A stretch of DNA of 64,000 nt from an uncultured Buttiauxella sp. (lineage in GTDB: Bacteria > Pseudomonadota > Gammaproteobacteria > Enterobacterales > Enterobacteriaceae). Positions 55,823 to 64,000 of the stretch are shown piece by piece. The first letter of the stretch is position 1, and every line of letters starts with the position of its first letter. The DNA is taken from NCBI GenBank assembly GCA_946480445.1, contig CAMLJN010000021.1:1-64000 (forward strand), given 5' to 3'. Position numbers and translations under genes: made by a program. The notes beneath the pieces are model-generated. The model was not told where the DNA came from. It did not search any database and saw only the letters and a list, made by a program, of their open reading frames with translations.

Positions 55823-57364
55823 TTAACGCGTTTTGCGTCTGCGCAGACTTATCAGTACGGCGCTAAAGCCGAAGAGGAGGGTGAGGATCCACAGCGGCCA
55901 GTTGCCAAAGCGGGCGTAAGGCGTCAGGCCCGTTGTCGGCGTCACCTTGGCTTCCAGCACTTCCCGCGTGAACTGCGGGATAGATGCTTCTACGTCGCCG
56001 CTGGCGTTAATCACCGCCGTCACGCCATTATTGGTACTGCGCAGCAGCGGGCGACCCAGCTCCAGCGAACGCATACGCGCCATCTGGAAGTGCTGCCACG
56101 GCCCGATTGACTTGCCAAACCAGGCGTCATTAGAGAGGGTCAACAGGAAGTCGGTGTCCGGACGGAAGTTATCGCGCACCTGCTCACCCAGAATGATTTC
56201 ATAGCAGATGGCTGCCGTAAGTCTGATGCCGTTTGCCTGGAGCTGAGGCTGCCGGTAAGGCCCGCGGCTAAAGGAAGACATCGGTAAATCAAAGAAAGGT
56301 GCCAGCGGGCGGAGGAGCGACTCCAGCGGCACGAATTCGCCAAACGGAACCAGGTGATTCTTGTTGTAACGGTCTGCGCTGCTGTAGCTGTAGGGATTAC
56401 CTTCACCCAGCGTGATAATGGTGTTGTAAGTGTCGTAGCGGTTTTTGTTATTCAGACGGGCATCGACAATACCGGTGATCATCGCGCTGTGCTTCGAGCG
56501 CAGTAGACCGTCCATCATGGTCAGGAACTGCTGCTGATTGATCTCAAGGTCTGGAATGGCGGATTCCGGCCAGATAATCAGCTGGGCTTTTCCCATCTGC
56601 GGCTGGGTTTTGTCCAGATAGATTTTCAGCGTATTCAGCAGCTGATCCTCATTCCATTTCAGCGACTGAGGAATATCCCCCTGCACCATAGCGACGTTAA
56701 CCGCGCGCGCTGCTTCTGGCTGGAACCACTGTATGTAACGCAGCGGCCACGGCAGCGCCAGCAGGGCAACCGCGAGCAGGCCAGGACGCCAGCTGCGCTC
56801 GTGGAGAGCGTACACGATAAGCCCGCTTACCATCATCAGCAGGAAGGTGACGGCTTCCACGCCCATGATTGGCGCCACACCCTTCAGCGGGCCGTCTATC
56901 TGGCTGTAGCCGAACTGCAGCCAGGGGAAGCCGGTGAGCACCCAGCCACGCAGGAACTCGGTAAGCTGCCAGACCACCGGGGCGGCAATGGCTACGCGCC
57001 ACCAGGTCGTTTTCGGCCACAGTTTTGCCAGCACGCCGCCGAACAGACCGGTATACAAAGAAAGGTAAGCGGCGAGCAGCACGACCAGGAAAACGTTAAC
57101 CGGGCCGGGCATCCCGCCGAACTGCGCGATGCTGACATACACCCAGTTAATGCCGGAACCAAACAGGCCCAGTCCCCAGAAGAAGCCAATCCAGGCGCTC
57201 TGAAGGGGGCGGCGATTAAGCGTCAGTCCTTGCAGGCCGGCCAGAGAAATGAGGGCGGCAGGCCAGAAGTCATAAGGGGAAAACGCCAGCGTTCCGCAGG
57301 CACCAAAAAGAAGCGCCAGCAGCAGACGTATGCGCTGGCGTTGTAGTAGTCGAGCAATAGCCAT
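55823..57364 (-). CDS. lnt: Apolipoprotein N-acyltransferase
   Basis: 513 residues from ATG 57364 (E. coli 512). About six N-terminal membrane helices, then a periplasmic nitrilase domain with the triad Glu (IWPESAIPD), Lys ([12 protein letters not shown]) and Cys ([10 protein letters not shown]), and a last membrane helix. It adds the third acyl chain to lipoproteins. Seven bases after corC. Confidence 0.97.
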   Translation of the reverse strand: MAIARLLQRQRIRLLLALLFGACGTLAFSPYDFWPAALISLAGLQGLTLNRRPLQSAWIGFFWGLGLFGSGINWVYVSIAQFGGMPGPVNVFLVVLLAAYLSLYTGLFGGVLAKLWPKTTWWRVAIAAPVVWQLTEFLRGWVLTGFPWLQFGYSQIDGPLKGVAPIMGVEAVTFLLMMVSGLIVYALHERSWRPGLLAVALLALPWPLRYIQWFQPEAARAVNVAMVQGDIPQSLKWNEDQLLNTLKIYLDKTQPQMGKAQLIIWPESAIPDLEINQQQFLTMMDGLLRSKHSAMITGIVDARLNNKNRYDTYNTIITLGEGNPYSYSSADRYNKNHLVPFGEFVPLESLLRPLAPFFDLPMSSFSRGPYRQPQLQANGIRLTAAICYEIILGEQVRDNFRPDTDFLLTLSNDAWFGKSIGPWQHFQMARMRSLELGRPLLRSTNNGVTAVINASGDVEASIPQFTREVLEAKVTPTTGLTPYARFGNWPLWILTLLFGFSAVLISLRRRKTR

Positions 57365-57371
57365 CTTTGGA

Positions 57372-58250
57372 TTAGTCTTCCAGTTTTGGTTGCGGCGAGT
57401 CGTCCGGTATTCTGACATGAACCTGAATGATACGACGGCTGTCGGCCATGGCTACCTTGAACTGGTAACCTTCTATGTCAATGGTTTCACCGCGCGCGGG
57501 CAGATGCCCGAACGCCTGCATCACCAGGCCACCAATCGTATCCACTTCATCGTCATTGAAATGGGTATTGAAGGTGTCGTTAAAATCTTCGATAGAGGCC
57601 AGGGCTCGCACCGTCCAGGTGTGACGGCTCAGCTGGCGGAAATCGCTGTCTTCTTCGTCGTCATACTCGTCTTCGATCTCCCCGACGATCAGTTCGAGAA
57701 TATCTTCGATGGTGACGAGGCCGGAGACGCCGCCAAACTCATCAATCACAATCGCCATGTGGTAGCGCTGCTGACGGAACTCTTTGAGCATGCGGTCAAC
57801 ACGCTTGCTTTCAGGCACGACAACCACCTGACGTAACACCTTTTCCATGCTAAACGGCTCGGTATCGCTGCGCATAAACGGCAGCAGATCCTTGGCCATC
57901 AAAATCCCTTCGATATGATCTTTGTCTTCGCTGATCACCGGGAAGCGGGAGTGTGCGGATTCGATAATGACATCGAGGCACTCGTCCAGCGTCTGGTTTT
58001 GTTTGAGCGTTACCATCTGCGAACGTGGGATCATGATGTCGCGGACGCGTTGGTCGGCGATATCCATTACCCCTTCAAGCATGTCGCGGGTGTCCTGATC
58101 GATAAGATCGTTTTGCTCAGAATCACGGATAAGCTCCAGCAGATCGTCACGGTTTTTTGGCTCACCGTGAAATAGCTGATTAAGAAACAGGGAGAAGAAT
58201 CCCTTTTTACTGGCAGGCGTGTCACTGTTTTGTGAGTTGTCGTCGCTCAT
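57372..58250 (-). CDS. corC: CorC/YbeX: CBS-domain protein of Mg/Co export
   Basis: 292 residues, the E. coli length. Two CBS domains ([20 protein letters not shown] onward and [19 protein letters not shown] onward) and a C-terminal CorC_HlyC domain. No membrane helix. Linked to magnesium and cobalt efflux with CorA and to ribosome/heat phenotypes; mechanism unsettled. In the ybeZ-ybeY-corC-lnt operon. Confidence 0.95.
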   Translation of the reverse strand: MSDDNSQNSDTPASKKGFFSLFLNQLFHGEPKNRDDLLELIRDSEQNDLIDQDTRDMLEGVMDIADQRVRDIMIPRSQMVTLKQNQTLDECLDVIIESAHSRFPVISEDKDHIEGILMAKDLLPFMRSDTEPFSMEKVLRQVVVVPESKRVDRMLKEFRQQRYHMAIVIDEFGGVSGLVTIEDILELIVGEIEDEYDDEEDSDFRQLSRHTWTVRALASIEDFNDTFNTHFNDDEVDTIGGLVMQAFGHLPARGETIDIEGYQFKVAMADSRRIIQVHVRIPDDSPQPKLED

Positions 58251-58348
58251 GGCGTTTGGTTTGTGGCCCCTCGGTTATGGATAGAAGCAGGCTGTTCCTG
58301 TGGACGCAGCCTGCACCTTTGCCGCGCAAAAATCCTTCTGCGCGGTGA

Positions 58349-58816
58349 CTATTCTTTCTCGGCAATGTACGGATCGGCATACCCAAGAGCAAGCATTATC
58401 TCTGTTTCCAGAGATTCCATCTCTTCGGCTTCTTCATCTTCTATATGGTCGTAACCCAGCAAATGCAGGCTGCCGTGGATAACCATGTGCGCCCAGTGGG
58501 CATCCAGCGGTTTCTCCTGCTCTTTGGCTTCCTGCTCCACCACCTGGCGGCAGATAATCAGATCGCCCAGCAGCGGCAGCTCTATCCCCGGCGGGGCTTC
58601 AAAGGGGAAGGAGAGCACGTTGGTGGATTTATCCTTACCGCGATAGGTCAGGTTAAGATCGTGGCTTTCCGCCTCATCCACCAGGCGAATAGTTACTTCT
58701 GACTCTGCCTGGAACTGAGGAATAACCGCATCAAGCCATTGTTGAAACTGCGCCTGGGTGGGCAAACCTGCCGTCTCTTCACAGGCGAGCTGTAAATCCA
58801 GAATGACCTGACTCAT
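58349..58816 (-). CDS. ybeY: Endoribonuclease YbeY
   Basis: 155 residues, the E. coli length. The metal site [11 protein letters not shown] has the three His of the UPF0054 family. It takes part in 16S rRNA 3'-end maturation and ribosome quality control. Overlaps ybeZ by 4 bp. Confidence 0.97.
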   Translation of the reverse strand: MSQVILDLQLACEETAGLPTQAQFQQWLDAVIPQFQAESEVTIRLVDEAESHDLNLTYRGKDKSTNVLSFPFEAPPGIELPLLGDLIICRQVVEQEAKEQEKPLDAHWAHMVIHGSLHLLGYDHIEDEEAEEMESLETEIMLALGYADPYIAEKE

Positions 58817-59874
58817 TTGCTCTCCTGGGCTGCTGCGTTGCCGGCCATGGCTTCACGTTTGCGCTCGGCTGCCAGCTCATCTTTACGTATTTGCTCGGCG
58901 CTTTCCCATGCCTCATAGGCGTTAACGATGCGTGCAACAACCGGATGGCGCACCACGTCTTCGCTGTTCAGGAAGTTAAAGCTGATTTCGTCGACCTCTG
59001 CCAGCACGTCGATGGCATGACGCAGGCCGGATTTCATATTGCGCGGCAGGTCAATCTGTGTGACGTCGCCGGTGATAACCGCTTTGGAGTTAAAACCGAT
59101 ACGCGTCAGGAACATTTTCATCTGCTCGATGGTGGTGTTCTGGCTTTCGTCGAGGATGATAAACGCATCGTTCAGGGTGCGGCCACGCATGTAGGCCAGC
59201 GGGGCGACCTCAATGACGTTGCGCTCCATCAGCTTTTCGACTCGCTCAAAGCCGAGCATTTCAAACAGGGCGTCGTACAGCGGGCGTAGATACGGGTCGA
59301 CTTTCTGACTCAGATCGCCCGGCAGAAAGCCCAACTTTTCACCGGCCTCAACGGCCGGGCGGGTGAGCAGAATGCGACGAACGTCCTGACGTTCAAGCGC
59401 ATCTACCGCCGCGGCGACCGCGAGATAGGTTTTACCGGTACCCGCAGGGCCGATACCAAAAGTGATGTCGTGGTCGAGCACGTTGGCGATGTACTGGGCC
59501 TGGTTTGGCGTGCGTGGCTTAATGACGCCTCGCTTGGTCTTGATATTGACGGCCTTACCATAATCCGGGACGTGCTCTGCGGACTGCTCCAGCACGCGAA
59601 TTTCTTTAATGGCGAGGTGGATTTGTTCCGGGTCGATATCCTGGGTTGCGCCGCGCATTGGCGCAGTGTCAACGTACAGATTGCGCAGGATGTCAGCGGC
59701 GGCGTTGACCAGAAGGGCACGGCCGGTGAGCTTGAAGTGATTGTCACGACGGTTGATTTCGATCCCCAGCCGACGTTCGAGCTGTTTGATGTTGTCATCA
59801 AACGGGCCACACAGGCTTAGCAAACGGGCGTTGTCTGCGGGTTCCAGCGTAATTTCACGTGTTTCGATATTCAA
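58813..59874 (-). CDS. ybeZ: PhoH-like ATPase YbeZ
   Basis: 353 residues from TTG 59874, preceded by AGAGGATAAG; a GTG at 59892 has no ribosome binding site. PhoH domain with Walker [12 protein letters not shown] and Walker [11 protein letters not shown]. Predicted RNA-associated ATPase or helicase that partners YbeY. First gene of the operon. E. coli also starts at this LNIxTREI site. Confidence 0.94.
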   Translation of the reverse strand: MNIETREITLEPADNARLLSLCGPFDDNIKQLERRLGIEINRRDNHFKLTGRALLVNAAADILRNLYVDTAPMRGATQDIDPEQIHLAIKEIRVLEQSAEHVPDYGKAVNIKTKRGVIKPRTPNQAQYIANVLDHDITFGIGPAGTGKTYLAVAAAVDALERQDVRRILLTRPAVEAGEKLGFLPGDLSQKVDPYLRPLYDALFEMLGFERVEKLMERNVIEVAPLAYMRGRTLNDAFIILDESQNTTIEQMKMFLTRIGFNSKAVITGDVTQIDLPRNMKSGLRHAIDVLAEVDEISFNFLNSEDVVRHPVVARIVNAYEAWESAEQIRKDELAAERKREAMAGNAAAQESK

Positions 59875-60051
59875 ACTTATCCTCTGGGTCACTCAGGGCC
59901 GGTTGTGATAAACAGGGTGGTAAACGGAAATACCTTGCCTGCAAAATCACGCAGGCCATAAAGAGATTATTTACGGCAAGGAGTGATGGTGCAAGCCTGG
60001 GTTTTGATATTTGGGTAGCTGATTCAGAATGCAAGTGCAAACGTTGAAAAT

Positions 60052-60086
60052 GCCCGTCGCTTCACGGCGTTAGCGCAGCGACGGGC
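60052..60086 (-). terminator. Terminator of miaB
   Basis: GCCCGTCGCT (60052-60061) pairs perfectly with AGCGACGGGC (60077-60086); on the minus strand ATTTTC follows. 14 bp after the miaB stop. Confidence 0.8.
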
Positions 60087-60100
60087 ACAGCAAAGCGGGA

Positions 60101-61525
60101 TTAGGGCTGATACAGACCGACGCCGATCTCGTTCTCTTTACGAGTACGGGCAATAACGGACTCCGGCGCTTCTATCGTACGCAGGCCCATCTCTTCTTCG
60201 GTGCGGATCAGTTTGCCGCGCAGAGAGTTAGGACGGACCTCGGTGATTTCAACATCCACGAATTTGCCCACCATATCAGGCGTACCTTCGAAGTTCACCA
60301 CGCGGTTATTTTCGGTGCGGCCAGACAGCTCCATGATGCTGCGGCGCGATGTACCCTCCACCAGAATACGCTGTGTGGTGCCGAGCATACGGCGGCTCCA
60401 TTCCATGGCCTGCTGATTAATGCGCTCCTGCAGAATATACAGGCGCTGCATTTTTTCTTCTTCAGGCACGTCGTCGACCATATCTGCCGCCGGTGTGCCG
60501 GGGCGTGCGGAAAACACAAAGCTGTAGCTCACGTCAAAGTTAACGTCGGCAATCACCTTCATGGTTTGCTCGAAATCCTGCTGCGTTTCGCCGGGGAAGC
60601 CCACGATAAAGTCCGAGCTGATTTGAATATCCGGGCGTGCGGCGCGCAGCTTGCGAATAATCGCTTTATATTCCAGCGCGGTATGGGTGCGGCCCATCAG
60701 ATTGAGCACGCGGTCGGCCCCGCTTTGGATCGGCAGATGAAGGAAGCTTACCAGCTCAGGCGTATCGCGATAGACATCAATAATATCGTCAGTAAATTCG
60801 ATAGGATGGCTGGTGGTGAAGCGAATGCGATCCACGCCGTCGATGGCCGCAACCAGGCGTAAAAGCTCCGCGAACGAGCAGACGCCGACATCGAAAGTAG
60901 CCCCGCGCCAGGCGTTAACGTTCTGGCCGAGCAGATGAATTTCGCGCACGCCCTGGGATGCCAGTTGAGCGACTTCAAAAAGAACGTCGTCGCATGGACG
61001 GCTGACCTCTTCCCCACGCGTGTATGGCACTACGCAGTAGGTGCAGTATTTGTTGCAGCCTTCCATAATGGAAACATAGGCCGTTGGGCCATCGGCGCGC
61101 GGCTCAGGAAGACGGTCGAATTTTTCAATTTCCGGGAAGCTGACGTCAACGATAGGGCTACGGGTGCCTTGCACCTTGTTTATCATTTCCGGCAGGCGAT
61201 GCAGCGTTTGTGGGCCAAAAACGATGTCCACGTAATGCGCGCGGCTGCGAATGAGTTTACCTTCCTGAGAGGCCACGCAGCCGCCGACGCCGATAATCAC
61301 ATCGGGGTTTTTGCGCTTTAAAAGCTTCCAGCGGCCTAACAGGTGGAATACCTTTTCCTGGGCCTTTTCACGGATAGAGCAGGTATTGAGCAGCAGGACG
61401 TCCGCTTCTTTTGGGTTATCCGTCAGCGTGTAGCCGTGCGTACTGTTCAGCAGATCGGCCATCTTCGATGAATCGTATTCGTTCATCTGACAGCCCCAGG
61501 TTTTGATATGGAGTTTTTTTGTCAT
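60101..61525 (-). CDS. miaB: tRNA-2-methylthio-N6-dimethylallyladenosine synthase
   Basis: 474 residues, the E. coli length. UPF0004 domain with cluster cysteines in [24 protein letters not shown] and [10 protein letters not shown]; radical-SAM motif [12 protein letters not shown] domain at the C terminus ([20 protein letters not shown]). It methylthiolates i6A37 of tRNAs that read U-starting codons. Confidence 0.97.
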   Translation of the reverse strand: MTKKLHIKTWGCQMNEYDSSKMADLLNSTHGYTLTDNPKEADVLLLNTCSIREKAQEKVFHLLGRWKLLKRKNPDVIIGVGGCVASQEGKLIRSRAHYVDIVFGPQTLHRLPEMINKVQGTRSPIVDVSFPEIEKFDRLPEPRADGPTAYVSIMEGCNKYCTYCVVPYTRGEEVSRPCDDVLFEVAQLASQGVREIHLLGQNVNAWRGATFDVGVCSFAELLRLVAAIDGVDRIRFTTSHPIEFTDDIIDVYRDTPELVSFLHLPIQSGADRVLNLMGRTHTALEYKAIIRKLRAARPDIQISSDFIVGFPGETQQDFEQTMKVIADVNFDVSYSFVFSARPGTPAADMVDDVPEEEKMQRLYILQERINQQAMEWSRRMLGTTQRILVEGTSRRSIMELSGRTENNRVVNFEGTPDMVGKFVDVEITEVRPNSLRGKLIRTEEEMGLRTIEAPESVIARTRKENEIGVGLYQP

Positions 61526-61661
61526 CGACTATGCCCATTGCTCAGGTAAGGCCAGGAATTATGGCCGCATAGTGTAATGCTTTGCCGCGGGTGTGACCAG
61601 CCTGCGTAACCAGGCTAAAAATCCGGTAGAATTAACGCAGACAAATTAAGGAAGGATCACC

Positions 61662-62837
61662 ATGGCAAATCAATCCCTCGACGTTGCCGTTGTTGGCGGA
61701 GGAATGGTCGGCGCGGCAGCGGCACTAGGACTTGCACAAAACGGCTTTCAGGTTGCGGTCATCGAGCATCAGGCTCCCGCGGCATTCGACGCCTCAGGTC
61801 AGCCGGACGTGCGCATTTCAGCCATCAGCAGCGCCTCCGTTGCCTTACTTGACTCTCTGGGCGTATGGAGCGCCGTGCGTGCAATGCGAAGCCATGCCTA
61901 TCGTCAACTGGAGACCTGGGAATGGGAAAGCGCGCAGGTTTCTTTCCATGCGTCGGAGCTGGCCTTGCCGGAGCTGGGCTACATGGTCGAAAATCCGGTG
62001 CTGCAACTCGCCTTGTGGCGGGCGCTGGAGGCACATCCCAACGTCACGCTTCTTTGTCCGGCGCAGCTGACGCATATGCAGCGCTCAGAAGGGCGCTGGC
62101 AGCTCAGTTTTGCTGACGGTCAAGACCTGACGGTGCCGATGGTGATTGGCGCAGACGGCGCGAACTCCCAGGTCCGGCAATGGGCCGGGATTGGCATTCA
62201 CGCTTGGGATTACCGTCAGTCCTGCATGCTGATAACGGTGCAGTGCCAGGCGCTCCCGGGCGACAGCACCTGGCAGCATTTTACCCCGAGCGGGCCGCAC
62301 GCTTTCCTGCCGCTGTTTGATCACTGGGCTTCTCTGGTCTGGTACGACACGCCTGCGCGTATTCGTCAGCTCAGTTCGATGACGATGCCGCAGCTCTCTA
62401 ACGCCATTGCCGCAACCTTTCCACAGCGATTGGGGGAAGTCACGCCGGTTGCCTGCGGAGCATTCCCGCTGACTCGGCGCCACGCGTTGCAGTATACGCA
62501 GCAGGGACTGGCGCTGATTGGTGATGCCGCGCACACTATTCATCCCCTCGCGGGGCAGGGCGTTAACCTGGGCTATCGCGACGTAGATGCTTTGATTGAC
62601 GTGATGGTTAACGCGCGAAACTACGGTGAAAACTGGGCTGATGCGCGAACCCTGAAACGTTACCAGACTCGTCGCCAGGCCGATAATTTCCTGATGCAAA
62701 GCGGTATGGATCTCTTCTATGCCGGGTTCAGTAACGACCTCGGTCCGCTGAAAGCCTTCCGTAATATTGGTTTACTGGCCGCCGGGCGCAGCGGCGTGCT
62801 TAAACGGCAGGCGCTGAAATATGCTTTAGGTTTGTGA
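61662..62837 (+). CDS. ubiF: 3-demethoxyubiquinol 3-hydroxylase
   Basis: 391 residues, the E. coli length. FAD monooxygenase: N-terminal VVGGGMVGAAAALGLAQNGF, the DG motif VIGADGANSQVRQW, and GDAAHTIHPLAGQGVNLGYRDVDAL. It hydroxylates C6 of the ubiquinone ring. Divergent from miaB, AAGGA before the ATG. Confidence 0.96.
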   Translation: MANQSLDVAVVGGGMVGAAAALGLAQNGFQVAVIEHQAPAAFDASGQPDVRISAISSASVALLDSLGVWSAVRAMRSHAYRQLETWEWESAQVSFHASELALPELGYMVENPVLQLALWRALEAHPNVTLLCPAQLTHMQRSEGRWQLSFADGQDLTVPMVIGADGANSQVRQWAGIGIHAWDYRQSCMLITVQCQALPGDSTWQHFTPSGPHAFLPLFDHWASLVWYDTPARIRQLSSMTMPQLSNAIAATFPQRLGEVTPVACGAFPLTRRHALQYTQQGLALIGDAAHTIHPLAGQGVNLGYRDVDALIDVMVNARNYGENWADARTLKRYQTRRQADNFLMQSGMDLFYAGFSNDLGPLKAFRNIGLLAAGRSGVLKRQALKYALGL

Positions 62838-62894
62838 TTAGCTGTCGCTGAGACGGGTGGGAAACCACCCTTCTGGCACGGAGGGCTGAAAAGC

Positions 62895-62922
62895 AAAAAG
62901 CTCGCCGAAGCGAGCTTTTTTT
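62895..62922 (+). terminator. Rho-independent terminator of ubiF
   Basis: AAAAAGCTCG / CGAGCTTTTT around CCGAAG with a T-run. A second stem GGGTGG-GAAA-CCACCC lies at 62855-62870. Confidence 0.92.
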
Positions 62923-62926
62923 AGAG

Positions 62927-63001
62927 TGGCTGGGGTACGAGGATTCGAACCTCGGAATGCTGGTATCAGAAACCAGAGCCTTACCGCTTGGCGATACCCC
63001 A
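62927..63001 (-). tRNA. glnX: tRNA-Gln (anticodon CUG)
   Basis: 75 nt with encoded CCA. The anticodon loop is TTCTGAT, so it reads CAG. Last gene of the tRNA operon; identical to the copy at 63037. Confidence 0.96.
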
Positions 63002-63036
63002 ACGGGGTGCGTTCACAAAAGCAAACGTCTTTTTTA

Positions 63037-63111
63037 TGGCTGGGGTACGAGGATTCGAACCTCGGAATGCTGGTATCAGAAACCAGAGCCTTACCGCTTG
63101 GCGATACCCCA
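63037..63111 (-). tRNA. glnV: tRNA-Gln (anticodon CUG)
   Basis: 75 nt with CCA, identical in sequence to the 62927 gene, 35 bp away. Confidence 0.96.
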
Positions 63112-63117
63112 ATAATA

Positions 63118-63194
63118 TGGTGGCTACGACGGGATTCGAACCTGTGACCCCATCATTATGAGTGATGTGCTCTAACCAGCTGAGCTACGTAGCC
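63118..63194 (-). tRNA. metU: tRNA-Met, elongator (anticodon CAU)
   Basis: 77 nt with CCA; anticodon loop CTCATAA. Pair 7-66 is G-C and the T-loop reads TTCGAAT. Begins with GGCTACG, so it is the elongator form, not initiator. Confidence 0.95.
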
Positions 63195-63212
63195 AAAACA
63201 ACAATTCTTCGA

Positions 63213-63287
63213 TGGCTGGGGTACCTGGATTCGAACCAGGGAATGCCGGTATCAAAAACCGGTGCCTTACCGCTTGGCGATACCCCA
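63213..63287 (-). tRNA. glnW: tRNA-Gln (anticodon UUG)
   Basis: 75 nt with CCA; anticodon loop TTTTGAT reads CAA. Differs from the CUG genes in the anticodon arm and T arm. Confidence 0.95.
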
Positions 63288-63323
63288 ATGACCTTGCGCA
63301 CACGCAATATATCGAAGAAAAAT

Positions 63324-63398
63324 TGGCTGGGGTACCTGGATTCGAACCAGGGAATGCCGGTATCAAAAACCGGTGCCTTACCGCTTGGCGATACCCCA
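63324..63398 (-). tRNA. glnU: tRNA-Gln (anticodon UUG)
   Basis: 75 nt with CCA, same sequence as the 63213 gene. Confidence 0.95.
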
Positions 63399-63416
63399 TC
63401 CATGCAACGCGTTAAA

Positions 63417-63501
63417 TGGTGCGGGAGGCGAGACTTGAACTCGCACACCTTGCGGCGCCAGAACCTAAATCTGGTGCGTCTACCAATTTCGCCACTCCCG
63501 C
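63417..63501 (-). tRNA. leuW: tRNA-Leu (anticodon UAG)
   Basis: 85 nt class II tRNA with long variable arm and CCA; anticodon loop TTTAGGT. Reads CUA/CUN codons. Confidence 0.95.
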
Positions 63502-63521
63502 CCTGAACGCTAAAAAAGAAA

Positions 63522-63598
63522 TGGTGGCTACTACGGGATTTGAACCTGTGACCCCATCATTATGAGTGATGTGCTCTAACCAGCTGAGCTAAGTAGCC
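63522..63598 (-). tRNA. metT: tRNA-Met, elongator (anticodon CAU)
   Basis: 77 nt with CCA. First gene of the operon. Differs from metU by a T-A pair at 7-66 and TTCAAAT in the T-loop. Confidence 0.95.
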
Positions 63599-63635
63599 TT
63601 CTTTTTTGCGATACCTTATCGGCGTTGCGGGGCGC

Positions 63636-63664
63636 ATTATGCGTAGTTGGCCGAACAGCGTCAA
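63636..63664 (-). promoter_or_regulatory. Promoter of the metT tRNA operon
   Basis: On the minus strand TTGACG (63659-63664) and CATAAT (63636-63641) are 17 bp apart, followed by the GC-rich discriminator GCGCCCCGC typical of stringently controlled stable-RNA promoters. Confidence 0.8.
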
Positions 63665-63809
63665 CAAATTTTTTCCCTAAAAGGGGCGGAAATTGTCTGT
63701 TTGACCAGCTTGCGAACAGCTTGCTGGAATTATCAACAATAATGCTGAATTTCGTGGGTTTACCGGGCGAAAAATGGGCATAAAACGTGAAGTATCATGC
63801 GGAATAACA

Positions 63810-63827
63810 ACGGGCCAGCAGGCCCGT
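63810..63827 (-). terminator. Stem-loop after asnB
   Basis: ACGGGCC-AGCA-GGCCCGT, 7-bp perfect stem, 17 bp after the asnB stop; on the minus strand TGTTATT follows. Confidence 0.65.
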
Positions 63828-63844
63828 GTTTTTCGCTCAGTCTT

Positions 63845-64000
63845 TTATTTGTAGGCCGACTGGTGAACGCCTACCGCACGACCTGAAGGATCGTTCATGG
63901 TTTTGAACGCTTCATCCCATTCAATCGCCTTAGCGGATGAACAAGCTACTGATGGGCCACCCGGCACGCAATGCGCGGCGTCCGGCAGCGGGAACAGCTC
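63845..64000 (-). CDS. asnB: Asparagine synthase B, C-terminal end (cut by window edge)
   Basis: The last 51 residues are seen (ELFPLPDAAHCVPGGPSVAC, ..., SGRAVGVHQSAYK); the gene continues past the right edge. The end matches E. coli AsnB, the glutamine-dependent enzyme that makes asparagine from aspartate and ATP. Its place after the tRNA operon is that of E. coli. Confidence 0.92.
   Translation of the reverse strand, partial: ELFPLPDAAHCVPGGPSVACSSAKAIEWDEAFKTMNDPSGRAVGVHQSAYK

Noticed and set aside
62927-63598. Repeats that might be read as a CRISPR array or attachment sites
   Set aside because: The repeats are tRNA genes with full cloverleaf folds and encoded CCA; no integrase gene or partial tRNA copy is present in the window.

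Overview
The window is a chromosomal segment of a member of the Enterobacteriaceae. From about 31.5 kb to the right edge, gene content and order match the region of the Escherichia coli map that runs pagP-cspE-crcB-ybeM-tatE-lipA-ybeF-lipB-ybeD-dacA-rlpA-mrdBA-rlmH-rsfS-nadD-holA-lptE-leuS-ybeL-gltLKJI-lnt-corC-ybeYZ-miaB-ubiF-tRNA operon-asnB. It is not E. coli K-12: it has a lateral (Flag-2) flagellar operon, a cobC/cobD pair as in Salmonella, and a copper/silver efflux cluster between dcuC and pagP. I cannot assign the genus from sequence alone.

Region 1 (1-7.8 kb, + strand) is the distal end of a Flag-2 locus: the 3' end of the lateral flagellin gene, then lafB-lafC-lafD-lafE-lafF-lafS-lafT-lafU (cap, two chaperones, hook-length control, FliL-like protein, flagellar sigma factor, two stator subunits). 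A near-perfect sigma-54 promoter precedes lafB. A secreted NlpC/P60 hydrolase gene follows lafU by 27 bp. Region 2 (7.8-13.3 kb) is a variable interval bounded by rnk and rna. It holds a frameshifted GntP-family permease with tandem GntR-type operators, an alpha/beta hydrolase, a RelE-type toxin-antitoxin pair and a 50-codon unknown gene.

Region 3 (13.3-22.8 kb) is the complete citrate fermentation unit: citCDEFXG-citT on the minus strand and, divergently, the citAB two-component system. Together they give anaerobic citrate uptake, sensing and cleavage. dcuC follows. Region 4 (24.6-31.3 kb) is an HME-RND copper/silver exporter: a CopL-like small protein, CusF, an outer-membrane factor, a CusB-CusF fusion and CusA, with no regulator gene beside it.

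Region 5 (31.5-62.8 kb) is conserved housekeeping DNA: lipid A palmitoylation, fluoride export, Tat translocation, lipoate synthesis, cell-wall elongation and trimming, ribosome maturation, NAD and cobamide steps, DNA polymerase delta subunit, LPS assembly, leucyl-tRNA synthetase, glutamate/aspartate uptake (with the SroC sRNA), lipoprotein acylation, tRNA thiomethylation and ubiquinone synthesis. Region 6 (62.9-64 kb) is the seven-gene tRNA operon metT-leuW-glnU-glnW-metU-glnV-glnX and the 3' end of asnB.

I found no insertion sequence, prophage or CRISPR array, and no convincing wholly new system. The best leads are the hydrolase appended to the laf operon, the homopolymer frameshift in the gluconate-type permease, three unannotated-size genes (29, 50 and 30 codons' worth of protein), the unregulated cus-like island with its CusF duplication, and several intergenic hairpin or inverted-repeat structures.
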